58,466 nucleotides of DNA from Amanita rubescens (Eukaryota > Basidiomycota > Agaricomycetes > Agaricales > Amanitaceae): NCBI GenBank assembly GCA_015039365.1, contig WION01000322.1, forward strand, positions 1-58,466. Reading direction: 5' to 3'. The translations under genes and the position numbers were made by a program. Shown here one piece after another: positions 34,372-47,216 of this stretch (its first letter is position 1; each line of letters begins with the position of its first letter). The notes under the pieces are model-generated. The model searched no databases and was not told the origin of the DNA. It was given only the letters and a program-made list of their open reading frames with translations.

Positions 34372-36156
34372 ATGGCTTCCCCAGGTGATTTGATGAGTTG
34401 GCTATGGAAAAAGAGAAATCGGGGAGAGACGAATTCGGGTCAACTCACAACCCCACTCCCAGCTGGTGCGCAGGGAGAACACGTGGAAGGTTCTACTTCC
34501 TCTTCAGCATTCCAATCCCTCGTCGAACGTAGCATCGCTGCCTGGCATTCGCTCAATCGTTTCAATGTGGACGACACCACTTTCGATATGTATGCAAACT
34601 CTTTGAGGAGCCGCAGCTCCCTGGAGAGTGTTATGGAAGGCGGGGGCTTTACTTACTGGTTTTTCCAGCGCAGGGAGTCATTCATGAACCAGCCAGTGCT
34701 CATGAAATGGGATCCTAATCGCTTAGATGAATATGTTCTTATCCCAGTTGCCAGCGGATTTGCCAACAAACAGGATTGTTTCTTCGTCAGTCATTACTGG
34801 CGTACTCCACATCACCCTGACCCAGACGCAGTCGATCTAACCCTACTTCGTCAAGACCTCGAAGCTCTGGAATGGTCTTACATATGGGTAGACTGGACAT
34901 GTATGCCCCAAGTCCCACGAAGTGGAGTGCAGAAAACATTCTTCAAAAGAGGCCTCACACAGATTCCCATGCTTCTACGAGACTGTGGATTTTCGTTCAG
35001 GTTTCCTACTTTCGAACCTCGTGCTTGGATTCTGTACGAGATCGCGGCTTGGGTCCTCGACCACAAGGATTTCACTTGGACCGACGATAATAGACCATTC
35101 ATTCACCACGCATTCGAGATGCTTACGAGCGGAGTGAGGCCTGTGATTGACAAGTATGGATACAAATGCACAAATGAAAGCGACCTCGATCTTGTGACTG
35201 GGTGGTTGGAAATCCACGTCCTTCTTTGCCAGATCTTCGAAGACGACGTCCACTCGAGGCGAGAGTTACATGATGAAATCGACAGAAAAGAAGCGGGGAC
35301 GTGTTCGTATTACTCAGATCGGGGAATAATCACCGTGGACAAGGTCGATGGCATTATATCTTATCTGGGTCGTACTGTCCGGTTCACACCCCTCTTCCAC
35401 CATTATTACCCAAATGCACCGATCCGAACCCAAGGCCTCGCGCCTTCCACTCCCACTTCAACCTTGGCCCTCCATGGCCCTTACAGCGTCGGCTCTTACA
35501 GCGTCAATCTCAATGGTACTGATTTTCGAGTGGTAGAGACCATATCGGAATTTGTAGGGGCGCTCACCAGTTGGGACCGTGTCGCACTGCTCTTACCCAA
35601 TAAAAAGTACAAGACCGACAACATCATGCAACAGATCGACTCCCAATATGGACCCTTATCGCTGGAGCATCAAGCATTTCAAAATGCTTGCCTCATTTGT
35701 GCTTGCTGCTTTCGGGGATTCCCCTGTTCTGATCTGAACAGTGAGGCTTCAAACTTGTGCCCTTCCACCTACATCGTTGCTGGAATGCGGGGACTCACCG
35801 AGTTTAGCGGTGAGGATGGGGGCTGTGCACGGTGTGGAAGCCAAAAAAGCTTTCTGATCTACGAACGTTACAATCCCTCAGAGGTCAGGCAGAGATATGA
35901 GGATACCGTTCGCCGATGCTGGAGGGACCGTGCAAAGCGTTGGTGGTTCGCGAGGGGTGGTTTATCGGAATGTGGCGGGTCAGCAATATGTGACGGTTGC
36001 AATAAAGATATAGATGAGAAGGACGAGACCTATCTCATCAGCCGCAGCAGGTTAGAATGTAGGCGCTGCACAGAGTTACTGCTTAGCTACGGAGCACCAA
36101 ATCCTGTAGAAATTATCGGGGTATCCGCGTTACGGTTCAAACCCAGACTTTTCTGA
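34372..36156 (+). CDS. TIR-like domain protein with Cys clusters
   Basis: Intronless 594-aa protein; the start is the first in-frame ATG (34372). Residues about 136-230 resemble a TIR-like fold: CFFVSHYWRTPHHPDPD, then LEALEWSYIWVDWTCMPQ, FKRGLTQIPMLL, and RAWILYEIAAWVL. This follows the order strand A, helix, strand B with D-x-x-C-x-P-Q seen in divergent TIR/TIR-like proteins of fungi, plants and protists. The C-terminal third holds CxxC pairs suggesting zinc ribbons: CARCGS (about 484), CDGC (about 541) and CRRC (about 565), with a CLICACC cluster before them. A signalling or immunity-type role (NAD handling or oligomerisation) is only inference from TIR biology; no catalytic Glu is assigned. 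Lack of introns is unusual among its neighbours. Confidence 0.55.
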   Translation: MASPGDLMSWLWKKRNRGETNSGQLTTPLPAGAQGEHVEGSTSSSAFQSLVERSIAAWHSLNRFNVDDTTFDMYANSLRSRSSLESVMEGGGFTYWFFQRRESFMNQPVLMKWDPNRLDEYVLIPVASGFANKQDCFFVSHYWRTPHHPDPDAVDLTLLRQDLEALEWSYIWVDWTCMPQVPRSGVQKTFFKRGLTQIPMLLRDCGFSFRFPTFEPRAWILYEIAAWVLDHKDFTWTDDNRPFIHHAFEMLTSGVRPVIDKYGYKCTNESDLDLVTGWLEIHVLLCQIFEDDVHSRRELHDEIDRKEAGTCSYYSDRGIITVDKVDGIISYLGRTVRFTPLFHHYYPNAPIRTQGLAPSTPTSTLALHGPYSVGSYSVNLNGTDFRVVETISEFVGALTSWDRVALLLPNKKYKTDNIMQQIDSQYGPLSLEHQAFQNACLICACCFRGFPCSDLNSEASNLCPSTYIVAGMRGLTEFSGEDGGCARCGSQKSFLIYERYNPSEVRQRYEDTVRRCWRDRAKRWWFARGGLSECGGSAICDGCNKDIDEKDETYLISRSRLECRRCTELLLSYGAPNPVEIIGVSALRFKPRLF

Positions 36157-36178
36157 ATAGGTTTCTCTTCCTCGACGA

Positions 36179-36433
36179 TTATTTTTTACATTGGCTTGTA
36201 CAGCTACAACTATATGCGAGGGCCATATGCAGACCAATGTCACACCAAACTGGCACCACGATGTTCACCGAGTTAGACCAGACGAAGGCGTTAACAGGAT
36301 AAATCACATTTGAGATGAAAAGCCAGAATATCATCGCGAGAGTTGCAATGTTACGGGCTCTCCAGTGCCATGGCAGGGGGAGGAAGAGCAACAGAGCGGC
36401 TAGTATAGCAACGGGAGCGAGCTCCGAATGCAT
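36179..36433 (-). pseudogene. Truncated STE3 receptor fragment (TM1-TM2)
   Basis: From ATG 36433 the minus strand encodes the N-terminus of a STE3 receptor: MHSELAPVAILAALLLFLPL then PWHWRARNIATLAMIFWLFI, and VNAFVWSNSVNIVVPVWCDI, ending with the hallmark VWCDI at about 36234. Receptors A and B have an intron just here, and GT follows in the fragment (GACATTG then GTCTGC). No downstream receptor exon exists: the TIR-like gene ends at 36156 on the other strand. I read it as a partial copy cut at the first exon end. Confidence 0.8.
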
Positions 36434-36505
36434 ACAGAAACGGAGAAGAGATGACCGTCATATTTGAAGGATCGAGACGCGTACAAGTCACAAAGGGACG
36501 CGATA

Positions 36506-37627
<1,122 letters not shown>

Positions 37628-38235
37628 ACAGCTTGCGTGCAATGTTGGTTACTATCGCGTGACGTTAAGTCAGTCACTCCTTTCTCCCCCGACTAATTCA
37701 CGTTTATGTGGCGAAAAACACAAAAAGCTCCGATGAACGGCTCTTCTTCCACATGAAATATCAGTGCAAACGCTTTGGACGGAGCGCTGAAATGACGCGC
37801 ATGAAACCCCAGGCTATCATTATACTCTGATCATAACATTCGACTCGGAGAATCATCCACGACCAGTTGTTTGTGTCGATCTCACACGACCCAACTAAAT
37901 CGCCGGGGTCATTATCATCATATACAGTTTCAGACGTCTTGATAACTGGGATGGATTCAAAGGCAGATACGAGCCACGGTTCAACGGTGACACAGGTTGG
38001 TGGTTTATATAAGTAATTCAATGTAAGCATTATTGTTTTTGTAAACTCAGAACTCTGCATTAAGTGCTACTCTTTCAAATTTCCATTTAGGGGCGTATGT
38101 AGGTAGGGCGAGATGCCAACATATTAATAAGGTAAGCAACTATACAGCAAACCATCGTCCGGTACTCAGTGGCGGCACATAGTCACCTGTGACACAAGGC
38201 ATTTTGACTTCTTCTGCTGCAGAGTTGATACCAGA
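37628..38235. other. Intergenic, no gene supported
   Basis: A 99-codon minus-strand ORF (38060-37761) shows no family and is not called. No CaaX ending or RNA gene seen. Confidence 0.35.
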
Positions 38236-39599
38236 ATGGATGTCCAGGATAATCCGACGCTCGGGGGTATGGTGTCTGGACCGATACATCCTATGCACAC
38301 TTGGGGTGCCAAAGGACTAGCACCCGAGCCAATGTACATCGTCATGCGATGGGACAAGTATTACCGAAAATTCGACGACAGCATTTTTGTCTGGAAGAAT
38401 GGGAAGTGGTTAACAATCAAATGTCCCATCCCGCCTACCCATATTAACGACTATCAAGAAATTGATAAATTCAAGAACGAGCTGCAGCCCTTTCTGAACT
38501 CTCTCGTCTTCGGAGAAGCAAAACAGGCCTTCCTTATACAGCGCGATGATGGGAGGCGAGCAATCGTCTATCGTCGAAGACGGCCGTTGTATTGCAGAAT
38601 CAAGCACCTGCGGATCGTGCACCAAGATGAAGTTATCTTCCTCAGGCCCGCTCAGGGTTTAGATAACATAGAAGTACTTTGGAGAGGACAGCAATGTACG
38701 TGCCTGAAAAATTCTCCCCATATAAAGTTAATCGCAACCCACCAAATAGTTGATATGCGGCTGGTAAGCGATGAAAGATCATTGGCATACCTGGAGGGTT
38801 ATATGAAAGGTTAGTAGTTCGATTCTATTATCTTGGACCATAAATAATGTGCCATCAAGGGTACGAATTGTTATCTGGTCTCGACCTTACGTACGAAGTC
38901 GTTGGCCTGGTTGTCGGCTCAAATGAAGAAATAATAGGCTTATTGAGCGAGCCTGCCCTCGGAAGGCCATATCAGAAGTCTGACCTCCTCGCCCTAAGCG
39001 GTGTAATGTGCACACTATTTGATCGAAGTTTATGGTGGCATGTCGACGTCGACTTCGGCCTTATGATGTCGCGGGATAACAAAGTTCGCATAATGACCTG
39101 CTATAACGTCCGGAAGCTCAGAGATGACGATGAGCGGGAGCTCTGGAGGCGCGAGTTGCTGAACCAATTACACCGAATTTTTCTCGCATTCCCTCCAAAT
39201 GGCCATTACCGCACCTTTTTCTGGAATATCCGCTTCCGCCCTCGTCATGTCTGTCAAGAGTTGATTGATCGGAATGCTTATTTTCTCGAATGGCCAATCG
39301 TAATGGATATCGGTGGCCTGCTTCAAGAGAGGTTCGCCATTGGAGCTCCCAATCATCCGTTATCTGCCGACCAGCTCAGTCACCGCAGAGGCAAGAATTC
39401 ATCACAGCTGGCGTTGGCAGCCACAACGAGAATTGAAGAAATTGGAGAACGACGCACCGATGCTGACCAGGGTGAAAGTGATGCGCAAGACATTGCGCAT
39501 CATCTGGTCATCCATGATCCCAAGAAACGTTGCAAGTCTTCGTGCCCATATCATCGCTCATCGCGTAAATCCCGGAAGTTGGTTCTTGCTCCGGAGTGA
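38236..39599 (+). CDS. Pseudokinase-like family, member 1
   Basis: First of three paralogues in the window. Exons 38236-38695, 38750-38809, 38860-39599 give 419 aa. The first part resembles a small-lobe/adaptor segment (LWKNG/VWKNGKWLTIKCPIPP...FLRPAQG...WRGQQ). The second looks like a degraded kinase C-lobe: LLSEPALGRPYQKSDLLALS, then VDVDFGLMMSRDNKVRIMTC, where DFGLMM...NKVRI sits where HRDLKPENILL...VKL would be; catalytic residues are absent. The C-terminus is basic (KSSCPYHRSSRKSRKLVLAP). The 54-nt middle intron is a multiple of three and free of stops, so readthrough would add 18 residues; I prefer splicing because paralogue 3 needs it. Function unknown; pseudokinase is inference. Confidence 0.6.
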
Positions 39600-40082
39600 T
39601 GTCGTGTGAGTCATCTTGTTATATTTGCTAATAAGGGTAGACGAATGATCTGATCGCTGTTGTAAGATTGTCGTGATACCCAGTCATGATCCGCAAACAG
39701 TTGACGCAATGGGTTTTTGATTCTCTATACTGTACTTACTCTCTCGACGATCGCGCAACAGTGACATGTATATATAACACCTTGTGGCTCAAGGTTCCGA
39801 TGATTTTCATTAAATAAATTCTTTGCGCAGATTACAAAACCAATTTTATTTTGGACCTTTCAGATGTCCGCCATCAACGCATTTCTCATGTGTCATAAAC
39901 ATCTCATCGGTTAAAGAGAAAATTTCGGTCTTTGTTGTGGTCATATGGCTCATGACGTTGTGCTTATAGGAGGCGGCGAGAGCAATGGGAAATAGTCGGC
40001 CGTGATCGAGATGTACTGCAATTTGGTGCAAAACTAAAGTGCATACACAGGACGTCGCACAGAGCAACATAGTTCGAGACAC
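39600..40082. other. Intergenic, no gene supported
   Basis: A 78-codon minus-strand ORF at 40082-39846 has a hydrophobic, Cys-containing start (LLCATSCVCTLVL) but no CaaX end and no recognisable family. Confidence 0.35.
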
Positions 40083-41000
40083 TCATCCTAACAGTTCATC
40101 CAAATAATCTTCCATCTCCTTCATTGGATCCTTGGGCTCCGGAGCTCCAGTTCCTTCCGTAGGCGGTAGAGGGGGTGCTTCAACTAATGATAGATCTATG
40201 ATATATTTAGCAGGGTTTTGATAAAGGTCGTGTGCATCTAGACACACACACCTGTTCTTCGCAGATGAACCGCAGGTTTCATACGTAGCTTCTCTGATTT
40301 GGCTCTGAAACGCTCTTTCAAATCTATATCCAATTGATTGAGATCAGTTACTTGCGAGGTTGAGGTTGGACATACCTCTCGCTGCATCGGCAGTCACCTT
40401 TTCGCGATGCAACGCTTCGAGGTCTTCAGTCCACTCGACCTGTTCCACTTTTCCTTTCTTTGATGCCGGTTTCGTTCTTGAAGTCTCCAGGGGTGCAACA
40501 TCATAATCGATATCATCGTCAGATTTATCATTGGGAGATAAGGTGATATGGTCCGTTAGCTTCTGCTTTGCCAAGAATGGGGACAGGTCGATTTCGGGTT
40601 CTACAATTGGCTCGCCTATGGATGGCGATAGGAAATGCAGTTAAGCGGCATATGGGTTTGAAGACAGGTAAATCTCCATCAAGTCGCCGAGAGAAGAGAT
40701 ACATGTACCATCTGAGCCCAATTCTGGTTCTGGTTCATCGTACCGATCAGCATTGCTCGCTAATTGGCGGCGGGAGTACTTTTTTGCGTTTTCAGCCGCT
40801 ATCTGTTGCGCTTCTTCGTCGTCGTCCGCGGGGGTCCCCTCACCCTCTAACAAGATTCGTTTATTGAATTCAGCGGGACGACCATATCCACGACGACCCC
40901 GTGCTCTGAGGTATTTTCCTAAGCCCCCCCTAGATTTGCCACGGCCTCGACCTTTGGGTTCCTGTGAAGCGGGATCCGGTGATGTGGTGGGAGATGACAT
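40083..41000 (-). CDS. Small charged nuclear-type protein, unknown
   Basis: Exons 41000-40709, 40615-40376, 40323-40252, 40183-40083 splice cleanly to 234 aa. The N-terminus is Arg/Gly-rich (GRGRGKSRGGLGKYLRARGR RGYGRP, written in two parts), followed by FNKRILLEGEG and an acidic Glu/Gln stretch. The middle contains SDDDIDYDV and a Lys-rich segment. The C-terminus is acidic and ends DPMKEMEDYLDELLG. The composition suggests a nuclear or RNA-associated protein, but I do not recognise the family and give no function. Confidence 0.65.
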
Positions 41001-41276
41001 AGTGGAAAAACCTTGTCACTTAAATGGTTATGTTGAGCGAAAATATCTCCAGGGGCTGACACGGAGTTGACAGGCGAGCCCTTCTCAGGCGAGCGCTGAC
41101 CAACGTTCCATGTCATTCGGCGACCCTGAATGCATGTGAGTCCAAATGCCAAAATCGAGACATGATGATATTCTAGATCTTGTATATACCGGATCTCATT
41201 TCCAGTTGTCATGTCCCCCCGCCTTTGATTCTACTCAACCACTTCTTAAAGCCTGAGCGGTCGAGTTCCATCCATC

Positions 41277-42928
41277 ATGAACGATCGAAATATGGCGCCC
41301 AACGAGGAAATTGCCGAATGTGGTTTAAGCTCTCCCGCGGTCGATTGGTACGGCCCGCCTCATCGGAGTCGTTCTCCATGGTCGCCGTCTGTCTCTAGAC
41401 TTCCCAAACCTTTACGCAGAAGAAGTAGCAGCAGAACGTTGCTCGAACGCGTCCCTGAAGAACAACAACATTTTATCATGGAAGCAGTTCGTGACACCGA
41501 CTCTCCAGAGTGGTTGTGGGACGAGGAACTCGAACGTCAAGGCCTTTTCCGAGGTATTGACTTTGCTTGCATTAATGCGGTTAACTGATAAAACGGTTAA
41601 TTTGCAGGATCTTATCGTGCTCTTCTAGCGTTGTACTCCCTTACGCCACTCACGACACTCGCAACGTTTCTCTTCTTCGCTTTCCTCCCGTCCCTCGCGT
41701 ATCCGCCAGAAAATGACCAATGGAAGGAACATTATCCAGCCTACCTTCCATTCCCGCTTCCAGAGCTACTTGTTTCTGTCGCCTTCTCTTCATTGTCTCA
41801 GATGCTATGGGCGCCCGTTTTTTCCATGACCTCATTGTTTCAATCCCTGTATTCCTTTGAAGACACGGGATACGCAACCTACATCACCGCACTCTCCACC
41901 ATTCTGTCGTCCGCTGTTCATACGATCTCAGCATTACTATTGCGGGTCTGCTCTTTTGCAACCCTCTTTCCAATCGTTGGCAATAGCTCGAATTTAGCAG
42001 TATCAACAAGGAATCCAATGTTTCATATTGTTTGGTGGACAGCCCTGGGCTGGTCCATTGCCGAAGCTACGATAGGAACTGCACAAGGGTATCACGCCAT
42101 CGGTCTGTACAAGGAAATTCTAGTCTCCGGCCGAAGAAAGCCAAAAATAAATCATTCGAGCCAATTCGAGGCCGATAATATCCCTAGTCCTCGTCAGGGA
42201 AATGAAAATGGAAAAGGAAAACAAGTAGCTTCCTCATGCGATGATGTGCCTTTGCCACGTCGCGAGCTAAACGCATATGGAACTTTGTCCAATGAGCAAG
42301 CGACGTTCAGCACGAACGTGACTATCCCAGGGGAGCGAGAACCTTTGCTTCGCAAGGGTAGCGATCTCTCTGTGATCACGTCATCGTCATTCGCCTCCCT
42401 CTCCCTGCATCCAAGCGTTGCGTGGGACAATCCCGCGGAACAAGGGGACGTCGACTCGGTGGAAAGCGAGTTACAGGTTCAGGTTGACAGGGATATCGAT
42501 CATCTATTGGCATTCAGGAAAAGGGAAGAGCTTGAAGAATTGTATGGAATGCCATTTATAGTGAGTGGATATATTCCTAGGGTATCACGATTTATTGAGA
42601 TTTGTCGCAGAAAATTCCAGTATTCGTATCTTGTCTTCACAGATTCAACTCGCTTCTACAATCACTGGGCTTTTCCCTTATTCTTGCCGCTGGATACATA
42701 TCCACATCCTCCGCTCAACCAACACCCACCTTCGGCTCTGACGGCCGATCCCCACAAGCCATTTACATCCTCACAGCCAGCGTTTTCGTCATTCACCTCA
42801 TTCTCACGTTACTTCATGCTCCGATTCTCCTACCAAAACTTGGTGTCCACACCGTTGTATATTTAAGCTCTATCACCGCGCTGGGAACTTTCTTTGTGGG
42901 TTTGGCGGTATGGGGTGGCGTCTCATAG
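41277..42928 (+). CDS. Multi-pass membrane protein, unknown
   Basis: Exons 41277-41553, 41608-42560, 42611-42928 give 515 aa. A polar Arg/Ser/Pro-rich N-terminus (about 90 aa) precedes hydrophobic helices: LATFLFFAFLPSLAYP, LLVSVAFSSLSQMLWAPVF, TYITALSTILSSAVHTISAL, and WWTALGWSIAEATIGTAQGY. A long polar loop of about 170 aa separates these from three C-terminal helices (FNSLLQSLGFSLILAAGYI, YILTASVFVIHLILTLLHA, HTVVYLSSITALGTFFVGL). The layout suggests an integral membrane protein of the endomembrane system, found broadly in basidiomycetes by impression only. No family assigned. Confidence 0.75.
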
Positions 42929-43661
42929 CTTCCGGTATTCTCCCAGGTAAAATAATGTGTTACTTTTTTTCATTTTTCTTGTATACGATACATGAACGAG
43001 TCCTCACGATGTAAACTAGCGGACAACCTAAAAAAAATAATGTATTGAGCTCGATGATTCAACGAGTTGGAAATGGATGGTGCAGAATCAGTGGGTCGAT
43101 GCATATCAACAAGCGTCCTCAGCCCGCCTCCGTTTTTGTACACTTCGGAGACTTTGGTATGGGCAAGTCCGCATTTATGTCCGCCCATCGAGGTATCATC
43201 GCATAGAGAAACGCAGATACGAAACTCACTGTGTACAGTATTCCGGTAAATTCAAAGTATTCATTGACTTTCTTGAATCTGAAAATGGCGTTAGTTATGA
43301 GAATTACTCGCAAGTTTTAAGACGATAAAAGGATCAGACAAGGCTGAAATCGAGAAATTATTCCACATGGCATTGTATGCTCAGAATGTGGTAAAGTTGT
43401 ATGGTACTCTGAGTCATCACGACAACGAAAGGAATAGGAATTCGCAACTCAAGTACTCACCATAGACGCGAAGTTGAACAACAAAAAAAAAGAAAACGCG
43501 TCCTTTTAAATTCGATTGCAACTCCGACATGGACATCTCCGGAGGAGAACAGATAAGATAAGCCCAGGTTCATCTGGAGGTTTCTGCATCATTCCTTTCG
43601 GTAATAAACAAACCTATATAGCCGACGCACCTCTCCGTAACATTTTCCAACCCACCAAACC
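42929..43661. other. Intergenic, no gene supported
   Basis: Several 60-85-codon ORFs overlap on both strands at about 42970-43330, none with recognisable features. Both strands were read for CaaX endings; none acceptable. Confidence 0.35.
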
Positions 43662-45012
43662 ATGCAGTCACTCCTCACATGGAGCATTCAAAATTCGACG
43701 CAGGGGCAGCAGGGCCCTAGCGTCGATCAACAGAAGCTGGATCCCGGGATTATTGATATGATTCTAGGTCGTCCGGATTCGCAGTTGATGAAGGAATCTT
43801 TGGCTATTGCACTTGATGAGAATAGGTCAGAGGATGATAGGATCGATGCGCTGGACCAGTTTGAGATGGTGAGTCAACCGTCTAGTACTTGGTGGTTGAC
43901 AAAAACTAACTCGGAAATTGTCAAGCTCATTGAGCAGATTGATAATGCGAATAGTGAGTGGCGAGATGAGAATATATTCGTTGACTTAGGATTTAGATTT
44001 GCAGAAATTGCAACTATGGGAGCCGTTGCAGTCCTTACTCACATCAGATAATTCCTCGCCAGAAATCAAGACGGCAGTGTTGTGGATCATTGGAACGGCG
44101 TTGCAGAACAATCCTGCTGCACAAGATGACGTTCGTAATTTTTTTTTGATTATATTATTTCCAGTAGCTGACATTGAGAACGTATGATAGTATATGCAAT
44201 ATCACCCATTACCCGCTCTTCTCAACTTCCTAACGCCCGCCGCTAGATCAACGCTCAAGACTCGCTCCAAGGCAATGTACGCTCTATCTGGACTTCTGAA
44301 ACACAACGCACCAGCCGTCGATGCTCTCAGTTCGCTAGGATGGACGACGCTCCGAGACGCTTTACAAGGTGAGGGTTTGACCACCCATCATGCCAACTCG
44401 ATTCTGACGGCAGTATATTCCAGATCCAGACATATCTGTCCGGCGGAAAACCATATTTCTGCTAAGCGCTCTTCTTGTTCCCAACGATGTCGTTGCGTCT
44501 CAAAACACACTACCCAACGTTCATGGACCGGAATCGCTCTCATCAGCTGCTGATAACTCGAGCGCGTCACATGCTAGCACGCAGCCAGTCCATCCCAATT
44601 CGCATGCTGCTCACCTCTTGAACCCGCGACGAACGTCAACTTCGCCACAGACACTGCAAGCATTCCAAAAATATGGTATCCTGGACGCGGTTATTTCTTC
44701 GCTCGTTAATATCGTGCCATACGGAGAGGACGGGGATCAAGAAGGACCCGACTCGGACTTTGAGGAAAAAGGCATGCGGTGAGCATGTTAGATAGTTACG
44801 CTCTCTCTTACGATTTCTGACGCGGTTGCGGTAGGCTACTGCACATCTATCTTATCCAATGCCGGACAGAGTTGACGGGCGATCAGCGGAAAATGCTCGG
44901 ACCTTGGGTAGGTAACGAGCTCAAAGCCGCTGGATTGGAAAAGGCACTGGCGGAACGGTGGTGTTTCGATTTAGACGAGTTGAGGGCACTGGTGAATCTA
45001 ACAAGGGCATAA
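43662..45012 (+). CDS. FES1: Hsp70 nucleotide exchange factor Fes1
   Basis: Cytosolic exchange factor that releases ADP from Hsp70 (HspBP1/Fes1 family). Six exons (43662-43868, 43926-43953, 43997-44130, 44191-44368, 44424-44778, 44835-45012) give 359 aa. Landmarks: MQSLLTWSIQNS start, LDPGIIDMILGRPDSQLMKE, the armadillo-like core LIEQIDNANN..LQLWEPLQ, KTAVLWIIGTALQNNPAAQD and ALSGLLKHNAPAVDALSSLG, and a helical C-terminus. One exon is only 28 nt (43926-43953). It is needed to keep the family signature intact, which supports it as real. Confidence 0.9.
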
Positions 45013-45336
45013 CCCATCGGCCATGTAGACTCATTTATCCTTCTCAATCTGCCGACGCAACATGCTCAGCGGCCTGCATTCCTACATCAGGTTTACAACA
45101 GGTCTCCGCCCAAGAAAAAAGGGGCATAGAACTACATTGGGTTTACAAGTTGCAAAACGATTCGCCAAATTGTACAACACGCAACGTTCGACAATATAAT
45201 GCTGCATTACGGAGAATGGAGAATTCCATTGCCTAGATTCATAATCAAGAAGAAAAAAATGCAACGAGATGCAAAAAAGGAGTGACGACACGGCGGGAAG
45301 AGGTTCATGAAATTTATTATAGGCGTTGGGGGGCAG
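45013..45336. other. Converging 3' ends, no gene
   Basis: Short convergent interval between FES1 (+) and the WD40 gene (-). No feature seen. Confidence 0.5.
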
Positions 45337-46968
45337 CTATCGAATGGTAGAGCTGTTTATGAAGCTGGGTTGCTTCTTGATCTCTTTCCGTTTGGACCAG
45401 ACGTCGCAGACGTTCAGTTTGCAATCGTCCGGTATGGAAAGAATCACTTTGGTGCCATGCGCGTTAAGCACGCTAACACCAAGTGGCTTGTCTACGACGT
45501 CCAATGTCGTAACGAGGCGGAGCAATGGATAAGAATGAATGGCGATTGAGTTGGAAACACTTGTCCGTGGCCGGACATGCGATGTCGATGGATCGGCTGG
45601 CATCAGAATCGTTCCATGCGTGCTGAGCAGTTCTTTGCAATGAGGCGAAAAGTGCAAACCAGTCACGGGCGAGTCGAGTTCGATCTTTCCCGGTACCGTT
45701 GCATTGGATGGAATACTCGTATCGATATTCCATAAGCGGATGATACCCTTGGTATCACCTGTGGCGAGCACTTTCGCCTGCCAGGGGCTCCAAGTCACAG
45801 CCTAAAAAAAAAGAGGAACAATGAAAAACCCGATCATTCCAAGCAATTTAACTTACAGATATGGCACCCCCATGTTGGATCTTCTTACGCCGTTGAATGA
45901 AATCACCGACATCGAGTGGGGTCCTCTGACCTGGTTCCCAACAATACACTGTTCCTGTCTGATCACCGCTCGCAAGCAATTTTCCCGTGGCATTCCACGC
46001 AAGGCTGGTTATGCGTGTCTGATGTCGTGTAACTTTGCGTGCTTGTTCTTTCATTTTCGAGGTAGGATTCACTCTAGTATCGTAATGCTTGATAGTACCT
46101 TTCAGCCCACCGATGGTCAGCACGGGACCGTTCCAACGCATCACGGAAACACCCTTCGTAGACCAGCTTGCCGTCATCTTTTTCGATCTGACGTCCCATA
46201 TGTTCACATAACCTTTGCTCGTGCCCAATGCCACGACATCGGGCGTATCGACACCCGCGCACTCGATAATGCGCAAATCCCCGTGACTTTCTTGAAGTTT
46301 ACAAAGTTGACCAACATCTTCGCTAGTGGTCAAGTTCTTGTAGTGCACCCTGTTTCCTCGGTTGAAAAACAGAATATTATGAGACGAGCAGCTGAGGAGG
46401 GGCAGCGAAGGGGTGGGGATATCATCAGAGGCAGGTGGGGAATAATCCAGCGATATTTTCGTGTTCCGAAGATGGAATTTCGCTGACAATTCAGAGTAGG
46501 ATAGTATAGATGGCGATGAGGAACGCAATGACGCGGACGAAATGCTTCTCATCAATGCCATACCGGACCGGCTGATGAATGCCGAGCCCCCTGATGACAG
46601 GTCAGCAAATGGCCCGGGACTACCCGCTCTTGACGCGGTAGTAAATGATGATGAGCCACTCAGCGGGCGCGGATGATGCAAGGTGGAGTCGTAATCATCT
46701 TCATGTAGTGGTCTTGCTCTGGGGAGCCGATCAGGCTGTATATGGGGTATATCATGATCAGGGACGCGTCGGCGAAGGGTACGCCACTCACACCAGATGT
46801 GACTGAGGGTGAACCACTTCGCAGTTGAGTTTGGAATTCAGCCGATATGGGCGATATAGCTGATACACGAGGCCGTTTTCGATGAGATTCCGTGATGGAA
46901 CCGTTCCCTGTGGATAGAACGCGCTTCCTGGCTGTTCCCGCGAGCTCCGGTGTAGAGGTTGAGGCCAT
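45337..46968 (-). CDS. WD40 protein of the Cdc20/Fizzy type (APC/C activator-like)
   Basis: Exons 46968-46792, 46735-45857, 45801-45337 give 506 aa. The N-terminal region is polar with DRLPRARPL. The WD40 half starts about residue 150: LLSCSSHNILFFNRGNRVHY is where Cdc20 family members have the DDFYLNLLDWS segment. Blades then follow: VVALGTSKGYVNIWDVRSKK, VSVMRWNGPVLTIGGLKGTI KHYDTR, ITSLAWNATGKLLASGDQTG TVYCWEP, and VTWSPWQAKVLATGDTKGII RLWNI. The blade order and the GDQTG/VYCWEP and ATGDTKG signatures fit Cdc20/Cdh1-like activators that recruit substrates to the anaphase-promoting complex. The sequence is divergent, so it may be a meiosis-type (Ama1/Mfr1-like) or non-canonical member. A clear IR tail is present (STIR at the C-terminus). 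Confidence 0.75.
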
Positions 46969-47216
46969 GATGGTCTGATAATGAGAAAATCGTGAAAAGT
47001 GAAAAACACAAGCTGAAATGTGAGCAGGGTATAGAATGCCTCAAGGAGGCACGAGAACGTGCAAACGGCGAGGAAAGGTGACAGATGAAAATGAGGTGGT
47101 TTTGTTGACGTGTTATTTATTGATGGTGATGAAGCCACCTAGCCAGGTCATTACAAGATATCATTTCATTACACATGGGTACTCGTTTATACATCAATGC
47201 ATCATCCATCCAATCT

